A DNA stretch of 64,000 nucleotides from Protaetiibacter mangrovi (GTDB lineage Bacteria; Actinomycetota; Actinomycetes; Actinomycetales; Microbacteriaceae): the NCBI RefSeq assembly GCF_024752305.1, contig NZ_JANTHX010000005.1:89050-153049 (forward strand), read 5' to 3'. Shown piece after piece: positions 56,308 through 64,000 of the stretch (position 1 is the first letter of the stretch; each line of letters opens with the position of its first letter). A program made the position numbers and the translations under genes. A model generated the notes under the pieces. That model worked only from the letters and a program-made list of their open reading frames with translations, did not search any database and was not told where the DNA came from.

Positions 56308-57179
56308 CCCTTCGTGATGGCGGGTTCGCGGGTGCCCGTGACGGCGAGGAAGACGTCGTCGAGGCTGGGGGAGCGGAGGGCGACGGATGCCGACTCGTGG
56401 TCGATCGCCGCGATCGCGCGGCGGAGTCCCGCGAGGGTTCCGTCGGTGGGCAGCTCGGCGAGCACCGCGCCCTCCGGGTCGCTGAGGGTCACCACCTCGC
56501 CGCCGACGCGCGCCTTGAGCTCCTCGGGGGTGCCCTCGGCCACCACGGCGCCGTGCTCGATGACGGCGATGCGATCGGCGAGCCGGTCGGCCTCCTCGAG
56601 GTACTGGGTGGTGAGCAGCACCGTGGTGCCGTTCGCGGTGAGGCCGCGGATCTCCTCCCACAGCGCCTGCCGGCTGCGGGTGTCGAGGCCGGTCGTCGGC
56701 TCGTCGAGGAAGACGACGGGCGGCGTGAGGATGAGGCTGATCGCGAGGTCGAGGCGTCGGCGCATGCCGCCCGAGTAGGTCGCGACGCGCCTGCGGCCGG
56801 CGTCGTCCAATCCGAATCGGGCGAGCAGCTCGTCGGCGCGGCGGGAGGCGGCCCGGCGGCCGAGACCCGACAGGCGGCCCATCATCCGCAGGTTCTCGCG
56901 GCCGGTGAGCACCTCGTCGACGGCGGCCGACTGCCCGGTGAGGCTGATGCGGCGCTTGACCTCCTCGGGCTCGCGCGCCACGTCGCGACCCGCGACGGTC
57001 GCGGTGCCGGCATCGGGGGCGACGAGGGTGCTGAGGATGTTGATGAGCGTGGTCTTGCCCGCCCCGTTCGGCCCGAGCAGGGCGAAGACGGTACCGGCCG
57101 CCACGCTCAGCTCGACCCCGCGCAGCACCTCGGTGCCGCCGAAGCTCTTGCGGATGCCGCGCACGGTGATCGCGTCCAC
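56304..57179 (-). CDS. ABC exporter ATPase, DrrA-like
   Basis: 291 aa. Walker A GPNGAGKTTLINIL, signature YSGGMRRRLDLAIS, Walker B VVFLDEPTTGLDTRSR and H-loop TTQYLEEADRL are all intact. It matches daunorubicin-resistance-type (DrrA) ATPases. Drives the membrane partner that follows directly. The upstream intergenic region with the divergent tetR contains a 21-bp palindrome covering the probable promoter. Confidence 0.95.
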   Translation of the reverse strand: MDAITVRGIRKSFGGTEVLRGVELSVAAGTVFALLGPNGAGKTTLINILSTLVAPDAGTATVAGRDVAREPEEVKRRISLTGQSAAVDEVLTGRENLRMMGRLSGLGRRAASRRADELLARFGLDDAGRRRVATYSGGMRRRLDLAISLILTPPVVFLDEPTTGLDTRSRQALWEEIRGLTANGTTVLLTTQYLEEADRLADRIAVIEHGAVVAEGTPEELKARVGGEVVTLSDPEGAVLAELPTDGTLAGLRRAIAAIDHESASVALRSPSLDDVFLAVTGTREPAITKG

Positions 57180-57200
57180 GACGTCTCCTTTCTCTGTTTT

Positions 57201-57221
57201 CGTCGTAAACTGTTTACGACG
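57201..57221. promoter_or_regulatory. TetR-type operator palindrome
   Basis: CGTCGTAAAC (57201-57210) and GTTTACGACG (57212-57221) are perfect 10-bp arms around T. It lies 21 nt upstream of the ABC ATPase ATG (57179) and 69 nt upstream of the TetR ATG (57291). An AT-rich patch follows with GTTAC, TGTTTAACA and TACAC. It is the likely self-operator of the adjacent TetR. Confidence 0.8.
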
Positions 57222-57290
57222 TATGCGTTACTGTTTAACACATACACAGTTGTTGGAGCGCGTGTCAAGCGCGGATACGATGAGGCCTCG

Positions 57291-58205
57291 ATGAGCGACA
57301 TGCCGACCGACCCGGAGCTTCCGCGCGCCGTCGCGCTCGCCTGGGGCGTGGCCGCGAACCCGCAGCGCGGGCCGAAACGGGAGCTCTCGATCGAGCGCAT
57401 CGTCGACGTCGCGGTCGAGTTGGCCGACGCCGGCGGACTCCCATCCGTCTCCATGGCGGCCGTCGCGAGCGAGCTCGGGTTCACCCCGATGTCGCTCTAC
57501 CGCTACGTGAGCGCCAAGGACGACCTGCTCGTGCTCATGCAGGAGCGCGGGATCGGACTGCCGCCCGAGAGCGTGCTCGAACAGGAGGGCGTGCGCGCCC
57601 GTCTGCGGGAGTGGGCCCGCGCCTCGGCGGAGACCTACGTCGAGCACCCGTGGCTGCTCGACATCCCCATCCTCGGCACCCCCTCGACGCCGAACAACCT
57701 CGCCTGGCTCGACACCGCGCTCGCGGCGCTCGCCGACGCGCCCGTCGACGACGACGCGAAGCTCGGCGTGGTGCTCGCCCTCATCGCCCAGGTGCGCTGG
57801 CAGGCGACGATCATGCGCGGCTACTCGACGGTCGTGGCGAGCGGGGGCGATCCCGATGCGTTCGACGCGGCGACGGAGCGGATGCTGGGCGAGCTCGTGA
57901 CCGCCGAGGAGCTGCCGTTCGTTCGGCGGGCGCTCGACGCCGGCGCGTTCGACCCGACCCCCGGAGGCGACCCCTTCGCGTTCGGGCTCGACCGGCTGCT
58001 CGACGGCGTCGAGGCCTATCTCGCCGCCGGCACCGTGCCGCCCGAGCCGCCGGAGGTCGACCCGCTCGAGGAGCAGGCCGCACGCGATCCGAAGGTCAAG
58101 GAGGCGGTCAAGGCCCGCCGTGAGGCCGAGAAGCACCTGCGCGAGGCGCGGCAGCGGGAGCGTCAGCGCCTGCGCGACGCCCGGGAGCGCCTCCGCCGCG
58201 GGTGA
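57291..58205 (+). CDS. TetR-family repressor of the DrrAB-like exporter
   Basis: 304 aa from the ATG at 57291. The helix-turn-helix is SMAAVASELGFTPMSLYRYVSAKDDLL, and a long ligand domain (about residues 95-250) follows. The C-terminus is unusual: KEAVKARREAEKHLREARQ and a further Arg/Glu-rich helix form a highly charged coiled tail. It is divergent from the exporter genes across the palindrome at 57201-57221, so it probably represses them until a drug binds. The stop codon is the first base of the 24-bp hairpin arm. Confidence 0.92.
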   Translation: MSDMPTDPELPRAVALAWGVAANPQRGPKRELSIERIVDVAVELADAGGLPSVSMAAVASELGFTPMSLYRYVSAKDDLLVLMQERGIGLPPESVLEQEGVRARLREWARASAETYVEHPWLLDIPILGTPSTPNNLAWLDTALAALADAPVDDDAKLGVVLALIAQVRWQATIMRGYSTVVASGGDPDAFDAATERMLGELVTAEELPFVRRALDAGAFDPTPGGDPFAFGLDRLLDGVEAYLAAGTVPPEPPEVDPLEEQAARDPKVKEAVKARREAEKHLREARQRERQRLRDARERLRRG

Positions 58206-58260
58206 GGCGTCACTTCGTGTCGCCTCGGCCATGCCTGAGGCGACACGAAGTGACGCCTCA
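58203..58260. terminator. Perfect 24-bp hairpin with both stop codons
   Basis: The 24-nt arm starting TGAGGCGTCACTTC (58203-58226) is fully complementary to the arm ending GTGACGCCTCA (58237-58260), with a 10-nt loop. The TGA of tetR (58203-58205) and the TGA of the amylase gene (58260-58258) are the outermost bases of each arm. It is a bidirectional terminator and the strongest palindrome in the window by length. Confidence 0.85.
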
Positions 58261-60384
58261 GGAGACCGTCACGACGACGGATGCCGCCGAGCGGTGGTCC
58301 GCGGCGTCGACGGTGACGGCGCGGTACTCGAGGCGCGTGCCGCCGGCAAGGCCGCGCACATCGTGCACGACCCGCGGATCCGGGCCGGTCGCCGTGCCGA
58401 TGGCGTGCCAGGTGTCCGTGCCCACCACGCGCCACGCGAAGGAGGTCTCGCTCCACAGAGGCCCCGCGTCGACGTCGAGGTGCACGATGCCGTCCACATC
58501 GGATGCGGCGGGTGAGGTGAACACCGGGGTCACGGCCGCCGCCGGGCTCGTCACCTCGCGGTCGGCGACCCACACCGCCGCCGACATGGCGGGGACCGTG
58601 ACCGAGACGACGCCGTCCGCGGTGGCGCCCACCTCGTCCGCGGTGCCGGAGAGCGGGGAGAACCGGGCCCCGCGGGTGAGCGTCGGCACCTCGACGGTCA
58701 CCGGCTTCGCGCTCGCGTTGAGCACCACGAGGTGCTCGACCTTCTCGTCGCCGTCGACGCGGCTGAAGGCGTACGTCGACCCGTCGGCGAGGCGCTCGAG
58801 CTGCGCGCCGGTCGCGAGCGCCGGATGCGAGGAGCGCAGGTTCGCGAGCTCGGAGACGAGCGCGTAGAGCGGGGCGTCGGTGTCGTAGCGGTCGACCGCC
58901 CCCGCGGTCTCGCCCGTCACCAGGGTCTGGTCGGCGTACTCGGTGGCGCGCGTCGCGAACAGGCTCTGCCGCGCGTGCCGGTCGGTGCCGTCGCCGACCC
59001 CCGTGAAGCCCTGCTCGTCGCCCGCGTACACGACGGGCTGGCCGCGTGCGAGGAACAGCAGCTGCTGCGCGAGCTCGTCGCGGGCGAGCGCGTCCTGGTC
59101 GCGCACCAGGTAGCCGACCCTGCCCATGTCGTGGTTGCCGAGGAAGGTCGGCAGGGCGCGGGCGTCGCCCGACGGCGTCGTGTACGCCGGATCGTCGGAG
59201 AACACCTGGGAGAGGTGCTGCGACCCGGCGCCGTTGACGAAGTCGAGTGCGGCCGCCTGGAACGGGAAGTCGAGCACCGCATCCAGGCCGTCGTCGCGCA
59301 CATACGGCGCGAGCACGGCGGGGTCGGCGTCGTACACCTCGCCGAAGACGAAGAAGTCCGGGCGCCCGATCGCCTGCGCGTGCGTGTCGAGCGCGGAGGT
59401 GAACCCCTGCCAGAACTCCGAGTTCACGTGCTTGACCGTGTCGATCCGGAACCCGTCGACCCCGCGATCCATCCAGGCGGAGTACACGTCGACGAAGCCG
59501 TCGAGCACCGCCGGGTCCTCGGTCATCAGGTCGTCGAGACCGGCGAAGTCGCCGAGGGTCACCGACTCGCCCGCCCACGTCGTGTCGCCGCGGTTGTGGT
59601 ACTTGGTGACGTCGTTGAGCCAGGACGGCACCTTGAGGTCGGCCTCCGCGGGGTCCACCTCGGGCACGTAGGGGAAGCTCGTGGCGGCGTCGAGCACCGG
59701 GAAGTCGTCGGACTCGGCGACCGCCCCCAGGTCGATCGGGTTCCCGTCGGCGTCGAGGTAGGGCTTCGCGGCGGTGGCGATGTAGCCGTGGCCCGCGGAT
59801 CCGTACGAGATCACATCGGCCGTGTGGTTGGTGATGATGTCGAAGTACAGCCTCATGCCGCGCGCGTGCAGGGCGTCGACGAGCTCGTCGAGCTCGGCAT
59901 CCGTGCCGAGGTGCGGGTCGATGCGGGTGAAGTCGGTGACCCAGTAGCCGTGATAGCCGGCCGAGCGGCCCGCTCCGATGCCCTGCACGGGCTTGTTGAC
60001 GAAGCTCGGCGTGAGCCACACCGCGCTCACCCCGAGGCCCTCGATGTAGTCCAGCCGGTCGAGCAGGCCGGCGAGGTCGCCACCCTGGTAGTAGGCGGTG
60101 TCGGCGGGGTCGAACCCCGTCGCGTCCCGATCGCCCGTGAGGCCCCCCGTGTCGTTCGTCGGGTCGCCGTTCGCGAACCGGTCGGTCATCACGAAGTAGA
60201 ACGACTGCCCGGCGCCCGCCGGCAGCGCCGTATCCCGGATGAGGGCCGCATCCGCGTCCGTGTAGGCCCCGCGGGGCAGCAGAGGGGCCGCGGTGGCGGC
60301 GAGCCCGGTGAGCCCGACGACGAGCGCGAGCACCGCCGCCCCGACGATCGCGAGGGTCGCGGGGCGGGGGAGGCGTCGGCGCAC
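58258..60384 (-). CDS. Secreted alpha-amylase-type glycoside hydrolase (GH13)
   Basis: 708 aa. The N-terminal helix (TLAIVGAAVLALVVGLTGLA) is a signal peptide or anchor. Catalytic residues: nucleophile Asp in GFRIDTVKHVNSEF, acid/base Glu in FFVFGEVYDAD, and stabiliser Asp in FLGNHDMGRVG; the first conserved region is DIITNHTADV. About 200 C-terminal residues form beta domains (VEVPTLTRGARFSPLSG; FAWRVVGTDTWHAIGTATG). It degrades starch- or maltodextrin-like glucans outside the cell. A LacI-type operator lies 32 nt upstream of the ATG. Confidence 0.93.
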   Translation of the reverse strand: MRRRLPRPATLAIVGAAVLALVVGLTGLAATAAPLLPRGAYTDADAALIRDTALPAGAGQSFYFVMTDRFANGDPTNDTGGLTGDRDATGFDPADTAYYQGGDLAGLLDRLDYIEGLGVSAVWLTPSFVNKPVQGIGAGRSAGYHGYWVTDFTRIDPHLGTDAELDELVDALHARGMRLYFDIITNHTADVISYGSAGHGYIATAAKPYLDADGNPIDLGAVAESDDFPVLDAATSFPYVPEVDPAEADLKVPSWLNDVTKYHNRGDTTWAGESVTLGDFAGLDDLMTEDPAVLDGFVDVYSAWMDRGVDGFRIDTVKHVNSEFWQGFTSALDTHAQAIGRPDFFVFGEVYDADPAVLAPYVRDDGLDAVLDFPFQAAALDFVNGAGSQHLSQVFSDDPAYTTPSGDARALPTFLGNHDMGRVGYLVRDQDALARDELAQQLLFLARGQPVVYAGDEQGFTGVGDGTDRHARQSLFATRATEYADQTLVTGETAGAVDRYDTDAPLYALVSELANLRSSHPALATGAQLERLADGSTYAFSRVDGDEKVEHLVVLNASAKPVTVEVPTLTRGARFSPLSGTADEVGATADGVVSVTVPAMSAAVWVADREVTSPAAAVTPVFTSPAASDVDGIVHLDVDAGPLWSETSFAWRVVGTDTWHAIGTATGPDPRVVHDVRGLAGGTRLEYRAVTVDAADHRSAASVVVTVS

Positions 60385-60415
60385 GCCGCGACGCTAACAG
60401 CGCCCACCCACCCGA

Positions 60416-60429
60416 TGCAAACGCTTCCA
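60416..60429. promoter_or_regulatory. LacI/GalR-type operator upstream of amylase
   Basis: TGCAAACGCTTCCA fits the LacI-family consensus TGNAANCGNTTNCA at every fixed position. It lies 32 nt before the amylase ATG, where a maltose- or sugar-responsive repressor would block transcription. No LacI gene is in the window. Confidence 0.85.
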
Positions 60430-60451
60430 CTCGGATCCGCGTGCGAGCGCA

Positions 60452-60560
60452 GCGGGCGTGGGGTGCCGCTTTCGCGACGCTGGCATCGGGTCGGGCGGGA
60501 GCGCGCCGCCGAAGGCGGCACGCGGGGGCATGCGTCGCGAAAGCGGCACCCCACGCCCGC
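60452..60560. repeat. 109-nt palindromic repeat, family copy B
   Basis: Perfect 29-bp arms, GCGGGCGTGGGGTGCCGCTT at the start (60452-60480) and the matching right arm (60532-60560), enclose a 51-nt loop that itself has a GCCGCC/GGCGGC hairpin. The 16-mer CGCGGGGGCATGCGTC at 60521-60536 is identical to 21542-21557. It lies between pepP and the amylase promoter and can terminate pepP. Confidence 0.75.
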
Positions 60561-60573
60561 GGAGCGGCTCAGC

Positions 60574-62025
60574 TCAGCGCGCGGACGCCATCCACTCCTC
60601 GACCTCGTCGGCCGTGCGCGGGATGCCGGCCGACAGGTTCTCTGCTCCGTCGGCGGTCACCAGGATGTCGTCCTCGATGCGCACGCCGATGCCGCGGTAC
60701 TCCTCGGGCACGGTGAGGTCGTCGGGCTGGAAGTAGAGGCCCGGCTCGATCGTGAACACCATGCCCGGTTCGAGCACGCCGTCGAGGTAGAGCTCGCGCC
60801 GCGCTTGCGCGCAGTCGTGCACGTCGATGCCGAGGTGGTGGCTCGTGCCGTGCACCATGTAGCGGCGGTGGAACTGTGCGTCGGGCTCGAGCGACTCCTC
60901 GGCCGCCACCGGCAGGAAGCCCCACTCGGCGGTGCGGGCGGCGATGACCTTCATCGCCGCGGCGTGCACCTCGCGGAAGCGGATGCCGGGGCGCACGATC
61001 GCGAACGCCGCATCCGCCGCCTCCCGCACGGCCTCGTAGACGCGGCGCTGCACCTCGGTGAAGGTGCCCGAGATCGGCAGCGTGCGCGTGATGTCGGCCG
61101 TGTAGAGCGAGTCGAGCTCGACCCCCGCGTCGAGCAGCAGCAGGTCGCCCGGCACGACGGGGCCGTCGTTGCGGGTCCAGTGCAGGATGCAGGCGTGGGG
61201 TCCGGAGGCGGCGATCGTGTCGTAGCCGACCGTGTTGCCGTCGGCGCGTGCGCGACGGTTGAAGGTGCCCTCGACGAGCCGCTCGCCGCGCGGGTGGGCG
61301 ACGATCTGCGGCACGTCGGCGATGACGTCGTCGAAGCCGGTGCGGGTCGCTTCGACGGCGGCGCGCATCTCGGCGATCTCGTACTCGTCCTTCACGAGGC
61401 GCAGCTCGCTGACGGTGCGCAGCAGCTCGGCCTCGGCGGCGCTCGCCGACGCCAGCTCGTCGGCCGCCGGGTCGACCCCGCGCAGCACGAGCACCTCGTC
61501 GCCTGCGACGGCGAGCTCGGCGAGGGGGCGGGTGGCGAGCGCGAGGTCGGCGGCGACGTGCGCGAGCGACGGGCGCGGGCCGGTCCAGAACTCGCCGATC
61601 GCCGCGTTGGCGTAGAACTCGTCGGAGTCGCGCCCGGCGGTGGGCGTGAAGAACAGGGTGGCGGGGGCGTCCTCGCCCGGGCCGATGACGAGCACCGCGC
61701 CCGGCACGGTGTCGCTCGCCCAGCCGGTGAGGTGCGAGAACGCGGAGTGGGCGCGGTAGGGGTAGTCGGTGTCGTTGGAGCGCACCTTCGCGGGCCCCGC
61801 CGGGATCACGAGCGTCGCCGTCGGGAAGGCGGCGGCGAGGCGCAGCCGTCGCGCCGCGGCGAACGCCGCCTGGGCTCGGGGCGAGGGGGCGACGTCGGGC
61901 CGGTCGGCCCAGCCGCCGAAGATGAACTCGCGGAAGGCGTCGGAGGTGGGGGTGGTGGAGCGGTTCGCGGTCGCCGAGGGGGTGGCGGCGGGCGCGGCGG
62001 TGTCGACGGGGGTGCTGTCAGCCAT
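60574..62025 (-). CDS. pepP: Xaa-Pro aminopeptidase (aminopeptidase P)
   Basis: 483 aa, M24 creatinase/aminopeptidase fold. The five metal ligands are visible: DAGVELDSLYTADITRTLP (two Asp), HHLGIDVHD (His), TIEPGLYFQ (Glu) and GIGVRIEDDILV (Glu). The N-terminal AMP_N domain begins after a flexible Ala/Thr/Ser-rich tail of about 30 residues. It removes N-terminal residues before proline, probably in the cytosol. Starts at ATG 62025; precedes copy B of the palindromic repeat. Confidence 0.94.
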   Translation of the reverse strand: MADSTPVDTAAPAATPSATANRSTTPTSDAFREFIFGGWADRPDVAPSPRAQAAFAAARRLRLAAAFPTATLVIPAGPAKVRSNDTDYPYRAHSAFSHLTGWASDTVPGAVLVIGPGEDAPATLFFTPTAGRDSDEFYANAAIGEFWTGPRPSLAHVAADLALATRPLAELAVAGDEVLVLRGVDPAADELASASAAEAELLRTVSELRLVKDEYEIAEMRAAVEATRTGFDDVIADVPQIVAHPRGERLVEGTFNRRARADGNTVGYDTIAASGPHACILHWTRNDGPVVPGDLLLLDAGVELDSLYTADITRTLPISGTFTEVQRRVYEAVREAADAAFAIVRPGIRFREVHAAAMKVIAARTAEWGFLPVAAEESLEPDAQFHRRYMVHGTSHHLGIDVHDCAQARRELYLDGVLEPGMVFTIEPGLYFQPDDLTVPEEYRGIGVRIEDDILVTADGAENLSAGIPRTADEVEEWMASAR

Positions 62026-62060
62026 GCCCCCATCCTCCCACCCGACGCCGGGAGCCGCCT

Positions 62061-63080
62061 CTACGATCCCGGGTCGGGGCGCAGCTGTGCGACGACCGGC
62101 CGGTGGTCGGATCCCGAACCGTCGAGCGACTCGATCACGCGGAACCCGATCGGCTGCCAGGCGGACGTGGCGAGCACGTGGTCGATCGGGGAGCCGAGCA
62201 ACGGCGGCATGATGGCGGGCCAGGTGCCGAGCGCCGCCGCGCCGACCGCCCGTGCCACGTCGTCGCAGGCGCCGATGCCGGCGTCCGAGCCGAGATGCGC
62301 CCAGTGGTCGAGGGTCGAGTTCAGGTCGCCCGCGACCACCACGTCGGCGTCGGCGTCGGCGCAGCGCTCGGCGAGCCAGGCGAGCCCGTCGCGCCAGTTG
62401 TCCATCTCGCCCGGGACGGGGGCCACCGGATGCGCCGCGACGATCGTCGGACCGGTGCCGTCGACGGGCACCGCGACGACGCTCGGCAGGGTCGGCGTCG
62501 TGCCGGCGTCGTCGTCACGTCGGTACTCGCCGAGCTCGGTGCTGATGAGCAGCACGGTCGAGCGCGCCTTCGAGATCGTGTCGAGCTGTCGGTCGACGAG
62601 CTGCATGGGGTGGCCGGCCACCGCGAGGAGCGCCTGCACCGCCACGCCCGCCTCGTGGCTGGTCTCGGGGAGCGCGACGACGTCGGCGCCCTGGTCGATC
62701 GCGAGGCCCGCGATCGCGTCGGGCCCGGGGGCGTCGCCGAGCGTGTTCCACGACAGCACGATCAGATCGCCCGACGCCGTCGTCTGGAACGCGCCCCCGC
62801 CGACGCCGCGCACCGCGAGCACCCCCGTGGTCACCACGCCGAAGACGAGGAGCAGCACCGCGAGGCCGGCGAGGAAGCGCCGGATCCGGTACAGCAGCAG
62901 GGCGAACAGGGTCAGCAGCACGCCGGCGAGCACGGCCACGAGCGCCGCCAGCCCGCGCAGCGAGACGAGCTGGGCCACCCCGAACACCTGCTCGAGCCCG
63001 AACAGCTGGGGCCAGCAGGCGGCGAGGAGCAGGGCGGCGACGGCGAGGGTGACCGCGGCGGCGAGGAGGCGTCCGATCAT
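62061..63080 (-). CDS. Membrane-anchored endonuclease/exonuclease/phosphatase-family protein
   Basis: 339 aa. Three membrane helices in the first 110 residues (AVTLAVAALLLAACWPQLF, LAALVAVLAGVLLTLFALLLY, GLAVLLLVFGVVTTGVLAV) are followed by an EEP domain: SWNTLGDAPG, ALPETS (catalytic Glu), VVAGDLNSTLDHW (Asp/Asn), SPIDHVLA and GSDHRPVVAQL (Asp-His). It probably acts outside the membrane on phosphate esters or nucleic acids. Downstream of, and divergent from, the PHP gene. Confidence 0.88.
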   Translation of the reverse strand: MIGRLLAAAVTLAVAALLLAACWPQLFGLEQVFGVAQLVSLRGLAALVAVLAGVLLTLFALLLYRIRRFLAGLAVLLLVFGVVTTGVLAVRGVGGGAFQTTASGDLIVLSWNTLGDAPGPDAIAGLAIDQGADVVALPETSHEAGVAVQALLAVAGHPMQLVDRQLDTISKARSTVLLISTELGEYRRDDDAGTTPTLPSVVAVPVDGTGPTIVAAHPVAPVPGEMDNWRDGLAWLAERCADADADVVVAGDLNSTLDHWAHLGSDAGIGACDDVARAVGAAALGTWPAIMPPLLGSPIDHVLATSAWQPIGFRVIESLDGSGSDHRPVVAQLRPDPGS

Positions 63081-63135
63081 CGTCTCCGAGCCTAGGCGAC
63101 CGGCGCGGCCGCACCGGGCGTCCTAGCATGAGGGG

Positions 63136-63987
63136 ATGCCCGGTCCGATCGATCTGCACGCCCATTCGAGCGTGTCCGACGGCACCGAGTCGCCGGGGGA
63201 GCTGGTCGCGGCGGGCGTCGTCGCGGGGCTCGGTGCGCTCGCGATCACCGACCACGATTCGACGGCCGGCTGGGATCAGGCGATCGCCGCCGCCGCGGGC
63301 ACCGGGCTCGAACTGGTGCCGGGGATCGAGCTGTCGACCCAGCTAGACTACGCGAGCGTGCACATCCTCGGGTATCTCGTGGACCCCGCCGATGCGGATC
63401 TCGTGGCGGCGACGGCCGCCATCCGCTCCGAGCGCCTGCATCGAGCGGAGTCGATGGTGCGGCGCATCTCGGTCGACTACGCGCTCAGCTGGGACGACGT
63501 GCTCGCCCAGACCACGCCGGGCGCCACGGTCGGGCGCCCGCACATCGCCGATGCGCTCGTCGCGCGGGGGCACGTGCCGGACCGCACCGCCGCGTTCCAG
63601 ACGATCCTGCACTGGCAGGGCGGGTACTACCGCCCGCACGAGGCGCCGCCGCCGGTCGAGGGGGTGCGGCTCATCACGGGCGCGGGCGGCGTGGCCGTGA
63701 TCGCGCATCCGGGCGCCCGCGGACCGCAGCGGGTGCTGTCGGATGCGCGCATGCGGAAGCTGGTCGACGCGGGACTCGCGGGCATCGAGCTCGACCACCG
63801 CGACAACCCGCCCGCCTCCCGCGCGCACTGGTCGGATCTCGCCCGCCGTTTCGGGCTGCTCACGACGGGATCGAGCGACTACCACGGGGCGGGCAAGCCG
63901 AACCGGCTCGCCGAGAACACCACCTCGCCCGAGGTCTACGCGGCGATCGTGGCCCGTGCGACGGGCTCTCGGCCGGTGCGCGGCTGA
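63136..63987 (+). CDS. PHP-domain phosphoesterase (RNase AM/YciV-like)
   Basis: 283 aa from the ATG at 63136. PHP metal motifs are intact: DLHAHSSVSDGT, AITDHDSTAGW, LVPGIELST, AVIAHPGARGP, and SSDYHGAGKPN. This matches YciV/RNase AM-type 3',5'-nucleotide phosphatases, which process nucleotides and RNA ends. It starts 55 nt from the divergent EEP gene; the last 13 nt of the window hold no assignable start. Confidence 0.92.
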   Translation: MPGPIDLHAHSSVSDGTESPGELVAAGVVAGLGALAITDHDSTAGWDQAIAAAAGTGLELVPGIELSTQLDYASVHILGYLVDPADADLVAATAAIRSERLHRAESMVRRISVDYALSWDDVLAQTTPGATVGRPHIADALVARGHVPDRTAAFQTILHWQGGYYRPHEAPPPVEGVRLITGAGGVAVIAHPGARGPQRVLSDARMRKLVDAGLAGIELDHRDNPPASRAHWSDLARRFGLLTTGSSDYHGAGKPNRLAENTTSPEVYAAIVARATGSRPVRG

Positions 63988-64000
63988 GGGGGCTCACACG

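Noticed and set aside
58732-63126. 1464-codon open frame antisense to the amylase, pepP and EEP genes
   Set aside because: Shadow of three well-supported genes; no recognisable domains.

Overview
The window is a high-GC actinobacterial chromosome segment, most likely from Microbacteriaceae. The evidence is strong G/C-ending codon use, many GTG starts, a tandem glycine riboswitch before gcvT, a DtxR/IdeR-type iron box, a DUF3117 microprotein, an actinobacterial-type dapD, and tetR/DrrAB-like and EfeUOB loci. There are no rRNA or tRNA genes, no CRISPR array, no prophage and no classical transposase. The layout is mostly core metabolism with small accessory genes, and gene order is dense with many 4-bp ATGA overlaps.

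Layout. 0-1.1 kb: the 5' part of a DnaQ-like exonuclease and two small unknown proteins. 1.25-2.3 kb: ychF. 2.4-6.5 kb: an accessory patch with a membrane-anchored protein, a SnoaL-like protein, and a translationally coupled pair (a DUF4034-like protein and a membrane-anchored M16-like peptidase) behind a 25-bp palindrome. 6.6-12.6 kb: a DRGH nuclease, VOC protein, acyltransferase, glutaminase, DHA2-like transporter, AhpD-like protein and small paralogous proteins. 13-16.1 kb: a 1035-residue patatin with about 13 membrane segments. 16.8-21.5 kb: glycine riboswitch plus gcvT-gcvH-gcvP. 21.6-23.6 kb: peroxiredoxin, CPBP protease and DCC thioredoxin-like protein. 23.8-31.1 kb: a complete oligopeptide ABC importer with a fused two-domain ATPase and a second binding protein. 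31.2-34.5 kb: typA, a lipoprotein and an SGNH hydrolase. 34.5-37.9 kb: efeU-efeO-efeB under an iron box. 38-46.2 kb: fdxA, dapC, gltA, a DUF559 nuclease cassette, dapD, a DUF218 protein, dapE and a GT-C glycosyltransferase. 46.3-47.6 kb: DUF3117, O-methyltransferase and tatB. 47.6-52.1 kb: aldehyde dehydrogenase facing a GPH-type transporter and a sphingosine-phosphate-lyase-like PLP enzyme across a 22-bp palindrome. 52.1-55.5 kb: Mrp ATPase, DUF1003, an MgtE_N/CBS protein and a stress protein. 55.5-58.2 kb: a DrrAB-type exporter with divergent TetR. 58.3-64 kb: alpha-amylase behind a LacI-type operator, aminopeptidase P, an EEP-family protein and a PHP phosphoesterase.

How the genes work together. 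The gcv operon senses and degrades glycine to feed one-carbon metabolism. dapC, dapD and dapE are three steps of the succinylase route to diaminopimelate and lysine, interleaved with fdxA and gltA. EfeUOB imports iron and is placed under an iron-dependent repressor. The Opp system imports peptides. The ALDH/transporter/lyase set looks like one catabolic unit.

The most unusual structure is at 41170-42336. There, a DUF559 (Vsr-like PD-(D/E)XK) gene with an AbiEi-like N-terminus, AT-richer than its surroundings, sits between two 87-nt hairpins. These have near-identical 15-nt arms, exactly equal 57-nt loops, and loops that resemble each other only when one is inverted. This looks like a self-bounded cassette inserted in the dap/gltA neighbourhood. 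Other long palindromes (21462-21590, 60452-60560, and a REP-like hairpin inside the glycine riboswitch linker) suggest that this genome carries several families of palindromic intergenic repeats.
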